Part shown: piece by piece, positions 16,746 through 24,624 of the stretch | Numbering within the stretch: position 1 is the stretch's first letter | Layout of the letters: every line of letters starts with the position of its first letter | Source: Rhodoferax sp. | GTDB taxonomy: Bacteria > Pseudomonadota > Gammaproteobacteria > Burkholderiales > Burkholderiaceae_C | Direction of reading: 5' to 3' | Assembly: GCA_029866205.1 (NCBI GenBank) | Contig: JARWZT010000001.1 | Coordinates: 62,001 to 126,000 of the forward strand | DNA: 64,000 nucleotides | The notes under the pieces: generated by a model | Told to the model about the DNA's origin: nothing | The model's database searches: none | Seen by the model: only the letters and a program-made list of their open reading frames with translations | Made by a program: the position numbers and the translations under genes

Positions 16746-18451
16746 TATTCGGGCTCGGAGGGAGAGAGTGATCCTGATGCGCTGGTGCGCTGAACGGGTT
16801 GTTTGTTTTTCTGTCGGTACGCCAACTGCGGCCGACTCAGCCCCAGTAGCCGCGCGGCCTCGGACAAATTGCCGCCCGCCCGCTGCACCGCTAGATCAAG
16901 CACCCGCGCCTCAATGGCTTCTATCGGGCTGCCACTGTCAAGTATGCGGGCACTGAGGTCGTCTTCCTGGGCGCTGGGAAGTTGCGCCAACTGGCCGCGC
17001 GCATCCACGCCAGTATGGCCGGTGTCAGGTTGGTTTTGGAAGAGGTGCTCCGCCTCAATCCAGCCGCCCTGGCTGGCCAAGATCACTCCGCGTTCCACCA
17101 GGTTTTCCAGTTCACGCACATTGCCAGGCCAGTCGTGAACTTGCAGCATTTGCAGTGCACGTTCGCCAAAACCTTGCAGTCGTTTGTTGTGCAGCGCACA
17201 AAAGCGCGCCAGCATGGCTTCGGACAGCGCGACGATGTCGCCCGGGCGATTTCGAAGGGCCGGGATGTGAATCGGATACACATTGAGCCGGTACAGCAGA
17301 TCGCGGCGAAAGCGACCTTCGCGTGCGGCTTGCTCCAGGTCGACATTGGTGGCGGCCACCAAACGAACGTTGATCTTGCGGATGGTCTCGCCACCCACCC
17401 GCTCGATCTCGCCCTCCTGCAATACGCGCAGCAGTTTGGCTTGCGCCGCCAGTGGTAACTCACCGACTTCGTCGAGCAGCAAGGTGCCTCCGTCCGCGCG
17501 CTCAAAGCGCCCGCTGCGCGAGGCGTGAGCGCCGGTGAAAGCGCCCTTCTCCACACCAAAAAGTTCGGCCTCGATCAGCTCGGCTGGCAGCGCAGCGCAG
17601 TTGACGGCAACAAAAGGCCCGTCGGCGCGGGCGGAGTGCTCGTGCAAGGTGCGTGCGAAACGCTCCTTGCCGACCCCGGTCTCGCCCGTCAGCAGGACTG
17701 CGACCTGGGTTTGCGCCACTTTTTGCAGCAGCCCATAGGCCTTGCGAAATTCCGGCGAGTTGCCGATCAGTTGTCCCTGACCCGTGGGCTCCAGCGTGGA
17801 CTTCAGAGCTTCGACCTGCAAGTGCAAGGCGTCCAGCTTTTCAAGCAATGACTCATCATTGAAGTACACGCGGTGTGCCTCACCGTCGGGCCACTCTTCT
17901 ATCGGGCGACCCACGATGCTGCAGTGGTCGCTGCCGCACGCGGCACAAACGGTTTCCTTGAAAAGAATCAGGCGGCCCATGAACGCGCTGGTATAGCCAC
18001 TGGCGTAGCCCAGCAGCGTCCAGCAGACGGGGTCATCGACCTGGCCATATTTTTGTTGGTGGGCATAGGCCTCCCAAGAGTGATCCCACCGGAACTCGCC
18101 GTAAAACTTTCCGTTGGGAACGTCCAGTGACAGCTTGATCGGCGTGACGCGCGCCGCTCCCTCCAACATATGAAGTTGCGGTCCCACCAAAAAGCTGTCT
18201 TGAAAAGACTGGCCCGGTCGCACCTTCTTGGCGTATTCGGCATCGCCAAGACCGGAGGCATAACCCATGCGTGTCAGGATGCGGCGCGTGTGTTCCGGCC
18301 CTATGGAGCTCAGCAAATCCTGACGCAAAGCCGCCAGGCTTGCGGTGTGCATCAGAACCATCCGCCGTTCCCCCAGCCAAATGGAGCCACTGTCGGGCTC
18401 AAAGCGCAGCAATCGGCGCAAATCACTGTCCGAAGGGTATTTGAAATTCAA
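16745..18451 (-). CDS. dmpR: phenol-responsive sigma-54 activator, DmpR/XylR family
   Basis: A 568-residue enhancer-binding protein. Order: XylR-N effector-binding domain with a V4R segment ([20 protein letters not shown]), B-linker, AAA+ domain with Walker A GETGVGKE, sigma-54-contact loop GAFTGA, Walker [12 protein letters not shown], and C-terminal Fis-type helix-turn-helix ([18 protein letters not shown]). Family members bind phenols directly and then hydrolyse ATP to open a sigma-54 promoter. It is divergent from dmpK; UAS and promoter sites are in the gap. Confidence 0.92.
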   Translation of the reverse strand: MNFKYPSDSDLRRLLRFEPDSGSIWLGERRMVLMHTASLAALRQDLLSSIGPEHTRRILTRMGYASGLGDAEYAKKVRPGQSFQDSFLVGPQLHMLEGAARVTPIKLSLDVPNGKFYGEFRWDHSWEAYAHQQKYGQVDDPVCWTLLGYASGYTSAFMGRLILFKETVCAACGSDHCSIVGRPIEEWPDGEAHRVYFNDESLLEKLDALHLQVEALKSTLEPTGQGQLIGNSPEFRKAYGLLQKVAQTQVAVLLTGETGVGKERFARTLHEHSARADGPFVAVNCAALPAELIEAELFGVEKGAFTGAHASRSGRFERADGGTLLLDEVGELPLAAQAKLLRVLQEGEIERVGGETIRKINVRLVAATNVDLEQAAREGRFRRDLLYRLNVYPIHIPALRNRPGDIVALSEAMLARFCALHNKRLQGFGERALQMLQVHDWPGNVRELENLVERGVILASQGGWIEAEHLFQNQPDTGHTGVDARGQLAQLPSAQEDDLSARILDSGSPIEAIEARVLDLAVQRAGGNLSEAARLLGLSRPQLAYRQKNKQPVQRTSASGSLSPSEPE

Positions 18452-18548
18452 AACGGGATCCGATCCAAAAGCTGGGTGATCTCAAAATCTCGATATTTTT
18501 GAAAAAATGCGAGATCAAAGGTCACTAAAAAATTCGCCAGTTGAGAAA

Positions 18549-18596
18549 TTGATCATTTGGTGAAATTTCAAAACTTTCAGGCGATCTATTGGTGAA
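18549..18596 (+). promoter_or_regulatory. two DmpR-type upstream activating sequences
   Basis: UAS1 TTGATCATTTGGTGAA (18549-18564) matches the DmpR/XylR consensus TTGATCAATTGATCAA, as I recall it, at 13 of 16 positions. UAS2 GCGATCTATTGGTGAA (18581-18596) matches at 11 of 16. Their centres are 32 bases apart, about three helical turns. They lie 150-200 bases upstream of the sigma-54 promoter, in an AT-rich stretch. Confidence 0.65.
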
Positions 18597-18655
18597 AATT
18601 TGAAAAATTCGACGACTGGCACCCGGAGAATATCGGCGATTTGGGGGGGCAGTAG

Positions 18656-18704
18656 CTAGGGAAAACCATGAGGGATCCGGTTTCGATCTAATGGTTTTCC
18701 CTAG
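18656..18704. repeat. perfect 14-bp inverted repeat between UAS and promoter
   Basis: CTAGGGAAAACCAT (18656-18669) and its exact reverse complement ATGGTTTTCCCTAG (18691-18704) flank a 21-base centre. It sits between the UAS pair and the sigma-54 promoter (33 bases from its -24 element). It could be an operator for a dimeric regulator such as the GntR protein, a hairpin in the dmpR leader (transcribed from the minus strand) or an insertion footprint. Confidence 0.85.
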
Positions 18705-18736
18705 GAATCTCGAGAATATTGATGTGTGGCCGCTTT

Positions 18737-18753
18737 TTGGCAAGCAACTTGCG
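18737..18753 (+). promoter_or_regulatory. sigma-54 (-24/-12) promoter of the phenol operon
   Basis: TTGGCAAGCAACTTGCG contains the invariant GG (18739-18740) and GC (18751-18752) with exactly 10 bases between them, matching TGGCA-N6-TTGC. Transcription should start near 18764, giving a ~119-base leader before dmpK. The divergent DmpR gene and UAS pair support it. Confidence 0.85.
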
Positions 18754-18882
18754 AAGCAGTACGCGTAACCAGCACACGACCATGAGCCTACTGACTAACG
18801 CTTCCGCTACCGCCTGCATGGCCTCTATGGCTGTGCATCCTTTTGTCCTGAACGTCGCGCTGAGCGCACAAGGGTGGCTGCC

Positions 18883-19089
18883 ATGAAAGAAACAACTGAA
18901 TTCCTGCCGGAGCCGGTGGTGTGCGACATCGCCCGCAAATATGTTCGCGTTACCCAAGTGCGAGAAGACGGCTTGGTGATGTTTGAGTTTTCGATTGGGT
19001 GGCCCGAACAAATGGTCGAACTGGTGTTGCCACAACCGGCATTCGACGAATTTTGTGCGGCCCACAAAGTACAGCACTTGTCCGCCTGA
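18883..19089 (+). CDS. dmpK: phenol hydroxylase subunit P0 (assembly protein)
   Basis: A 68-residue protein matching the DmpK family core (DIARKYVRVTQVREDGLVMF, ELVLPQPAFDEFC). P0 is not catalytic but is needed for active-site assembly (iron loading) of the oxygenase. It is somewhat shorter than CF600 DmpK. The ATG at 18883 follows AAGGGTGG; it is the first gene behind the sigma-54 promoter. Confidence 0.87.
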   Translation: MKETTEFLPEPVVCDIARKYVRVTQVREDGLVMFEFSIGWPEQMVELVLPQPAFDEFCAAHKVQHLSA

Positions 19090-19122
19090 GTCCCGTTACC
19101 TCTTTCCAAAGGAATCTTACCC

Positions 19123-20118
19123 ATGTCCGTTGATCTTCACACCCGAGAAATCAAGCCGCTGCGGCAAACCTTTGCGCACGTAGCGCAGTACGTGGGCGAC
19201 GACAAACCGGCCTCGCGTTACCTGGAGGCCACGCTGGGCGCGCAGTCCACCGCCAATTTCCATTACCGTCCGACCTGGGATCCGGCGCATGAGCTGTTTG
19301 ACAAGAGCCGGTCAGCCGTGGTGATGGCCGACTGGCAGGCCCTGCGCGATCCGCGTCAATACTATTACGGCACCTGGACGATGGCGCGTGCACGCCAGCA
19401 AGACGCCATTGAGGCCAACTACCAGTTCATCGAGGACCGCGGTTTGGTGGGCAAGATGCCCGAGTCGATCCGCAACAAGGCGTCCAAAGTGCTGATTCCC
19501 CTGCGTCATGTGGCTTGGGGTGGCAATATGAACAACTGCTCCATTGGTGCCTATGGCTATGGAGCCATCCTGACCGCTCCCGCGATGTTTCATGCCATGG
19601 ACCAGCTGGGCGTGGCGCAGTACATCACGCGCTTGGGTCTGACGCTGGACGAGCCTGGCGCTTTGGATGCGGGCAAGAAAGATTGGCTCGAAGAAGCCTG
19701 CTGGCAGCCCCTGCGTCACTATGTTGAGGACACCCTGGTTCTGCAGGATCCGATGGAGCTGTTTGTGGCCCAGAATCTGGCACTCGACGGCCAGCTGTAT
19801 CCGCTGATGTTCGGCAGTTTTGTGGATGACCACCTGGTGCCTTCGGGTGGAACAGCGGTGTCCATGTTGTCGGCGTTCATGCCCGAGTGGCACACCGAGA
19901 GCGCGCGTTGGGTCGACGCCGTGCTCAAAGTGGCTGCGGCCGAATCGCAAGAGAACCGCACACTGATTGCCGGTTGGGTGCAGGCGTGGTCGGACCGCGC
20001 TCAGGCAGCGCTGGCCCCCGTGGCCGAGCTGGCGCTGGGTTCCGAGGCGCAAGGCGCTTTGGAAGATGCCCGTACCAGCCTCAACGCCCGCTGCAAAAAA
20101 GCCGGCCTGGCCGCCTGA
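19123..20118 (+). CDS. dmpL: phenol hydroxylase subunit P1 (oxygenase beta subunit)
   Basis: A 331-residue protein with the length and composition of DmpL (TREIKPLRQTFAHVAQYVG, ASRYLEATLGAQSTANFHYR, PTWDP; later MNNCSIGAYGYG). P1 pairs with P3 and P4 in the (LNO)2 oxygenase but carries no metal. Only one copy exists in the window although dmpN and dmpO are duplicated. RBS is AAAGGA, 11 bases upstream of the ATG. Confidence 0.93.
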   Translation: MSVDLHTREIKPLRQTFAHVAQYVGDDKPASRYLEATLGAQSTANFHYRPTWDPAHELFDKSRSAVVMADWQALRDPRQYYYGTWTMARARQQDAIEANYQFIEDRGLVGKMPESIRNKASKVLIPLRHVAWGGNMNNCSIGAYGYGAILTAPAMFHAMDQLGVAQYITRLGLTLDEPGALDAGKKDWLEEACWQPLRHYVEDTLVLQDPMELFVAQNLALDGQLYPLMFGSFVDDHLVPSGGTAVSMLSAFMPEWHTESARWVDAVLKVAAAESQENRTLIAGWVQAWSDRAQAALAPVAELALGSEAQGALEDARTSLNARCKKAGLAA

Positions 20119-20150
20119 GTCGTTCACTACACCCACCCGGAAAATCCTCC

Positions 20151-20420
20151 ATGTCCAATGTATTCATCGCCTTCCAGGCCAACGAAGAATCCCGTCCCAT
20201 CATTGAGGCGATTCTTGCCGACAACCCGCACGCAGTGGCGGTGCATACCGTTGGTCTGGTCAAGATAGACGCGCCCGACCAGCTGTGCATCAAGCGCGAG
20301 ACGATTGAGGAAATCATTGGCAAGCGCTACAACCTGCAGGAGATGCAACTCAACTTGGTGACCCTGTCGGGCTACATCGACGAAGACGACGACCAGTTCA
20401 CCCTGAGCTGGAAACACTGA
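20151..20420 (+). CDS. dmpM: phenol hydroxylase subunit P2 (effector/coupling protein)
   Basis: An 89-residue protein matching DmpM (SNVFIAFQANEESRPIIEAI; DAPDQLCIKRETIEE). This cofactor-free activator binds the oxygenase and couples electron transfer to substrate hydroxylation, like MmoB. It is 32 bases after dmpL and 20 before dmpN. Single copy, so it must serve both dmpN products if both are made. Confidence 0.92.
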   Translation: MSNVFIAFQANEESRPIIEAILADNPHAVAVHTVGLVKIDAPDQLCIKRETIEEIIGKRYNLQEMQLNLVTLSGYIDEDDDQFTLSWKH

Positions 20421-20440
20421 ACGACGACCAGGAGCGCACC

Positions 20441-22000
20441 ATGGACACCCGTGTCGTGAAAAAGAAATTGGGCCTCAAGGACCGCTACACCGCGATGACG
20501 CGCGGTCTGCACTGGGACACCAGCTACCAGCCCATGGACAAGGTTTTCCCGTACGACAGTTACGAGGGCATCAAGATCCACGATTGGGACAAATGGGAAG
20601 ACCCGTTTCGCCTGACCATGGAAGCCTACTGGAAGTACCAGGGCGAAAAAGAGAAAAAACTCTATGCCGTGATTGACGCGTTTGCGCAGAACAACGGCCA
20701 GCTCGGCGTCAGCGATGCGCGCTACGTCAACGCCCTGAAGCTCTTTATCCAGGGCGTGACACCGCTGGAGTATTACGCCCACCGGGGATTCGCCCATGTG
20801 GGACGGCATTTCACCGGGGTGGGTGCGCGTGTCGCGGCGCAGATGCAGTCGGTGGACGAATTGCGCCACTACCAGACCGAGACGCACGCCCTGTCGCACT
20901 ACAACAAGTACTTCAATGGCATGCACCATACCAGCCACTGGTTTGACCGCGTGTGGTACTTGTCGGTGCCCAAGTCGTTTTTCGAGGACGCTTACAGCAG
21001 CGGCCCCTTCGAGTTTTTGACCGCCGTCAGCTTTTCCTTCGAGTACGTGTTGACCAACTTGCTGTTCGTGCCTTTTATGTCGGGTGCGGCGCACAACGGC
21101 GATATGTCTACCGTGACCTTCGGCTTTTCAGCGCAAAGTGACGAGTCACGGCACATGACCTTGGGCATTGAGTGCATCAAGTTCATGCTCGAACAAGACC
21201 CTGACAACGTGCCCATTGTGCAGCGCTGGATGGACAAATGGTTCTGGCGCGGTTACCGCCTGCTCACGCTGGTGGCCATGATGCAGGACTACATGCTGCC
21301 CAAGCGCGTGATGAGCTGGAAAGAGGCGTGGGAAATGTACGCTGAAGGCAGTGGTGGCGCCTTGTTCAAAGACCTCGCACGCTACGGAATACGTGAGCCC
21401 AAGGGATGGAAAGATGCGTGCGAAGGCAAGGCACACATCAGTCACCAAGCCTGGAATACTTTTTACAACTACAGCGCAGCGGCCCCTTTTCACACCTGGG
21501 TGCCCGACGACGAAGAGCTGGCATGGCTGACCGAAAAATACCCGGACACCTTTGACAGCCTTTACCGTCCGCGTCTGGAATACCTGCGTGGGCAGCAAGC
21601 CCAGGGCAAACGTTTTTACAACAAGACACTGCCCATGCTGTGCACGACCTGCCAGATTCCGATGTTTTTTACGGAGCCCGGCGACGCCACCAAGGTCGCT
21701 TACCGCGAGACGGATCACCAAGGCGAGAAGTACCACTTTTGCAGCGACCACTGCCAGGAAATCTTTGCCCACGAGCCCGAGAAATACGTGCAGTCCTGGC
21801 TGCCGGTACACCAAATTTACCAAGGCAATTGCTTCAAGCCGGGCACGGACCCTACGCAAGCGGGCTTTGATCCTCTGGCCGCAGTGCTGGACTATTACGA
21901 AGTCAACGTGGGTGCGGACAACTTCGACTTTGAAGGTTCGCAAGACCAGAAAAACTTCAACGAATGGCGCGGTGACGATGGCCAGGGAGAGTCCGTATGA
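20441..22000 (+). CDS. dmpN: phenol hydroxylase subunit P3, diiron oxygenase large subunit, copy 1
   Basis: A 519-residue alpha subunit of a soluble diiron monooxygenase. The two iron-ligand motifs are DELRHYQTE (~residue 143) and SDESRHM (~residue 235). A C-terminal YHS-like cysteine/histidine module is present (CTTCQIPM then HFCSDHCQEIF). It hydroxylates phenol to catechol. A second, 520-residue copy lies at 27603. The two are near-identical in most of the first ~345 residues and diverge strongly after that. The stop overlaps dmpO (ATGA). Confidence 0.93.
   Translation: MDTRVVKKKLGLKDRYTAMTRGLHWDTSYQPMDKVFPYDSYEGIKIHDWDKWEDPFRLTMEAYWKYQGEKEKKLYAVIDAFAQNNGQLGVSDARYVNALKLFIQGVTPLEYYAHRGFAHVGRHFTGVGARVAAQMQSVDELRHYQTETHALSHYNKYFNGMHHTSHWFDRVWYLSVPKSFFEDAYSSGPFEFLTAVSFSFEYVLTNLLFVPFMSGAAHNGDMSTVTFGFSAQSDESRHMTLGIECIKFMLEQDPDNVPIVQRWMDKWFWRGYRLLTLVAMMQDYMLPKRVMSWKEAWEMYAEGSGGALFKDLARYGIREPKGWKDACEGKAHISHQAWNTFYNYSAAAPFHTWVPDDEELAWLTEKYPDTFDSLYRPRLEYLRGQQAQGKRFYNKTLPMLCTTCQIPMFFTEPGDATKVAYRETDHQGEKYHFCSDHCQEIFAHEPEKYVQSWLPVHQIYQGNCFKPGTDPTQAGFDPLAAVLDYYEVNVGADNFDFEGSQDQKNFNEWRGDDGQGESV
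20471..20622 (+). repeat. near-identical tract shared with dmpN copy 2 (partner 27633-27784)
   Basis: Over 152 bases the two dmpN copies differ at 4 synonymous positions, whereas the preceding 30 bases of coding sequence differ at 6. The abrupt boundary near codon 10 suggests gene conversion or a recombination crossover. Confidence 0.8.
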
Positions 22001-22353
22001 GCACCGTGGCCTTGGGTAAGTATGAATTTGCGCCCAAAGACGTGCGCGCCAATTTCCCGGCGCCACTTTTGTACATCGGCTGGGAGGACCACATGCTGTT
22101 TTGCTCGCCTGTCTGCCTGCCATTGCCCGGCGAAACGCCATTTGGCGCTTTGGCGAGCGCGGTACTGCCTGGCGTGTATGGCGAGCACCCTGATTTCGCC
22201 CACATTGACTGGGCGCAGGTGCTCTGGTTCAAGTCGGGCCAGCCGTGGCAGCCCGACCCTCAAAAATCACTCCAGGAAAACGGACTGGGTCACAAAGATG
22301 TGATCCGTTTCCGGACTCCCGGTCTGACGGGCATTGGGGGTTCGTTCAGTTAG
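21997..22353 (+). CDS. dmpO: phenol hydroxylase subunit P4 (oxygenase gamma subunit), copy 1
   Basis: A 118-residue small subunit. Family signatures: LYIGWEDHMLFCSPVCLPLP, PFGALASAVLPGVYGEHPDF, HKDVIRFRTPGL. Length equals typical DmpO. Its ATG overlaps the dmpN stop, implying coupled translation. It is followed by a 99-base gap before the ABC transporter, where dmpP would normally begin. Confidence 0.9.
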   Translation: MSTVALGKYEFAPKDVRANFPAPLLYIGWEDHMLFCSPVCLPLPGETPFGALASAVLPGVYGEHPDFAHIDWAQVLWFKSGQPWQPDPQKSLQENGLGHKDVIRFRTPGLTGIGGSFS

Positions 22354-22383
22354 CGGCCCCCCGGGTTCATAGGTTGGAAAGGC

Positions 22384-22408
22384 GCCGCAGTTCACACCCC
22401 GCTGCGGC
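22384..22408 (+). other. small hairpin between dmpO copy 1 and the ABC transporter
   Basis: GCCGCAG (22384-22390) pairs with CTGCGGC (22402-22408) across an 11-base loop. No U-run follows, so it is not a typical intrinsic terminator; it could damp read-through or protect the upstream mRNA end. Confidence 0.35.
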
Positions 22409-22452
22409 CTGAATGGCAAGCCAGGGGTGAATAAATCGAGGAGACACGTTCA

Positions 22453-23700
22453 ATGAAAAACACAAAAATCGCCACTGCAACGCTTTTGCTTGCTGTCGTG
22501 GCCAGCGGTGGCGCTTACGCCGCTGACAGTTGCGGCCTCAGCAATGGCAAAGCTGCCACTGGCGAGCCGATCCAGTTGGGTGCCATCGTGGGCAAAACAG
22601 GGCCGGAAGATTTTTCGTCCTCTGCACGTTCTGCTGCCGCGTACTTCAAGTGCGTCAACGCCAACGGCGGCATTAACGGTCGCCCCATCAACTACACCGT
22701 GCAAGACGACACCTGGAATCCAGAAGTCGCTGCGCAATCCGCCAGCAAGCTGGTCAAGGACACCAAGGTGGTGGGCATGGTCGGCTCGTCGAGCTTTGTC
22801 GAGTGCGGCGCCAACAATGCGACCTATGAGCAAGAAGGCGTCGCAGTAATCGCCGGTGTGGGCGTGCCCCGTGCCTGCTTCTACGGAAAAAATTATGTAA
22901 GTTTCAACCAGGGCCCCCGCCAGTCCACACTGGGTGCGGCACAGTACATCACTGAAACTTTCAAACTCAAGAAGCTCGTGTGCGTGGCGCCTGGCATTCC
23001 TGGCTTTGGTGACTGGGTCTGTGCCGGCGTAGAGGCCTATGGCAAAGCCAATGGCGTTGAAGTAAGCACCGTGATCTTTGATCCGGGCAAACTCGACGGC
23101 AACGCCATCGCCTTGCAGATCTCCGCCGCCAAAGCCGGTGGTGTGGTGCTCGGTATGCCACGCGGCATGATGCTGCCCATCCTGACTGGCGCTGAGCAGC
23201 AAGACTTGGGCAAAACCATCAAGTGGGGCCTGCCTACCTCGGCTTATCACACCCAAATGCCAAAAGCTGCTGGCAAATACTGGGATGGCAAGCTCTATGT
23301 CCATATGGAAATGGAGCCGCTGGAAACCAATGGCCCAGATACCAAAAACTGGAAAGCCATCATGGAGAAGTACGGCGACAAGAAAGATCCCATCGACACT
23401 TTCTCTCAAGCTGGCTACATGGCAGCACGCGTTTCTACCGAAGCGCTGATGGCCATCAAGGGACCGATCGACCGCAAGTCCACCTTTGCCGCCTTCAAGG
23501 GCATGACCAAGGTCAAGTCGGACATGCTGTGCGCACCCTGGTACTTTGGACCTGGCGACCGTCATCAGCCTAACCATGCCGGACGCATGTCGCAAATCGT
23601 CAACGGTGGCTTCAAGACGCTGACGGAATGCTTCCAGTCCAAGGACTCTGACTTGGCCGATATCACGGCAGTCGAGGCCAAAGGCGGCTTGGTGAACTAA
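22453..23700 (+). CDS. Liv-type ABC transporter substrate-binding protein (probable aromatic uptake)
   Basis: A 415-residue periplasmic receptor of the Leu/Ile/Val-binding (Peripla_BP_6) family: signal peptide residues 1-23 ending AYA, then IQLGAIVGKTGP, NANGGINGRPINYTVQDD, MVGSSSFVECG. RBS GGAGA precedes the ATG. It starts a five-gene HAAT transporter placed between the two dmpNO copies, so uptake of an aromatic compound is likely; the ligand is inferred from context. Confidence 0.85.
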   Translation: MKNTKIATATLLLAVVASGGAYAADSCGLSNGKAATGEPIQLGAIVGKTGPEDFSSSARSAAAYFKCVNANGGINGRPINYTVQDDTWNPEVAAQSASKLVKDTKVVGMVGSSSFVECGANNATYEQEGVAVIAGVGVPRACFYGKNYVSFNQGPRQSTLGAAQYITETFKLKKLVCVAPGIPGFGDWVCAGVEAYGKANGVEVSTVIFDPGKLDGNAIALQISAAKAGGVVLGMPRGMMLPILTGAEQQDLGKTIKWGLPTSAYHTQMPKAAGKYWDGKLYVHMEMEPLETNGPDTKNWKAIMEKYGDKKDPIDTFSQAGYMAARVSTEALMAIKGPIDRKSTFAAFKGMTKVKSDMLCAPWYFGPGDRHQPNHAGRMSQIVNGGFKTLTECFQSKDSDLADITAVEAKGGLVN

Positions 23701-23714
23701 AAGACGGACGCACG

Positions 23715-24599
23715 ATGGACCAGTTTTTGCCATTTTTGGTAGTCGGCGTCAGCGTCGGCGCGGTGTACGCACTTTCGGGCGTTGGCCTGGTGGTGCTGTA
23801 CCGCGCCAGCGGAGTCGTCAACTTTTCGTACGGAGCACTGGGTGGGTTGGCCGCGATGCTTTGTTGGCAAATCATTGACCTGGAATATGCCGATTGGCTT
23901 GGCTGGGTGGTCGGCATTGGTGCCGCCACGCTGCTGTCCTGGGCCTATGGACGGTTCATCGCGCCTTCGCTCACGCACCAGGACAAGGTGGTGCGTGCCA
24001 TGGCCACCCTGGGCTTTGCGCTCTTGATCATGGGCATCTCGCAGTGGTATTGGGGCGATGAGCCGCGTCGCCTGGTGTTGCCTACAGACAGCGGGGGCTT
24101 GGAGGTGGACGGACGGCGTCTGATCAGCTACACGCGCCTCTTGGCACTGGGTCTGGCTGCGGGCCTGACCTTGGCTATGTTGTGGTTGCTGGCCAAAACG
24201 CCGCTGGGCTTGCGCATGCGCGCCCTTCAGAGTAACCGGGTCCTGAGCGCACTGGTCGGGGTACGGGTCAAGCGCGTGGACACCTGGGCTTGGGTGATTG
24301 CCGGTGTGTTTGCCGGTATTACCGGGCTTTTCATGGGAAACATGGTGCGCCTGAATCCCATTGTGCTGACATTTTTGGTGATACCCGCCATGGCGGCCGC
24401 AGTGGTGGGGCGCCTGATGTCGTTGCCCGCCACGGTGCTGGGTGGCTTGCTGATTGGCGTGACTGAGACGCTGACGGCGCTCGTTCCTGAGATATCCCGC
24501 TACGGCTCATCAGCGGCTTTTTTGGTCGCGATTCTGGCTATTTTGTGGCAGCAGCGCAAAGGCATTGGCCTGTCGCGTGACAACAGCCACCTTGACTAG
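23715..24599 (+). CDS. Liv-type ABC transporter permease, LivH family
   Basis: A 294-residue polytopic inner-membrane protein with about eight hydrophobic stretches. LivH features include VYALSGVGLVVLYRASGVVN, FSYGALG and the EAA-like loop MRALQSNRVLSALVGV. It is 14 bases after the binding protein gene and works with the LivM-like subunit encoded next. Confidence 0.88.
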   Translation: MDQFLPFLVVGVSVGAVYALSGVGLVVLYRASGVVNFSYGALGGLAAMLCWQIIDLEYADWLGWVVGIGAATLLSWAYGRFIAPSLTHQDKVVRAMATLGFALLIMGISQWYWGDEPRRLVLPTDSGGLEVDGRRLISYTRLLALGLAAGLTLAMLWLLAKTPLGLRMRALQSNRVLSALVGVRVKRVDTWAWVIAGVFAGITGLFMGNMVRLNPIVLTFLVIPAMAAAVVGRLMSLPATVLGGLLIGVTETLTALVPEISRYGSSAAFLVAILAILWQQRKGIGLSRDNSHLD

Positions 24600-24624
24600 C
24601 GCACATCCTCAAACATAAAACGAT

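Noticed and set aside
18618..18636. TGGCAC at 18618 as an alternative sigma-54 -24 element
   Set aside because: No GC dinucleotide follows at the required spacing; the site at 18737-18753 has exact GG-N10-GC.
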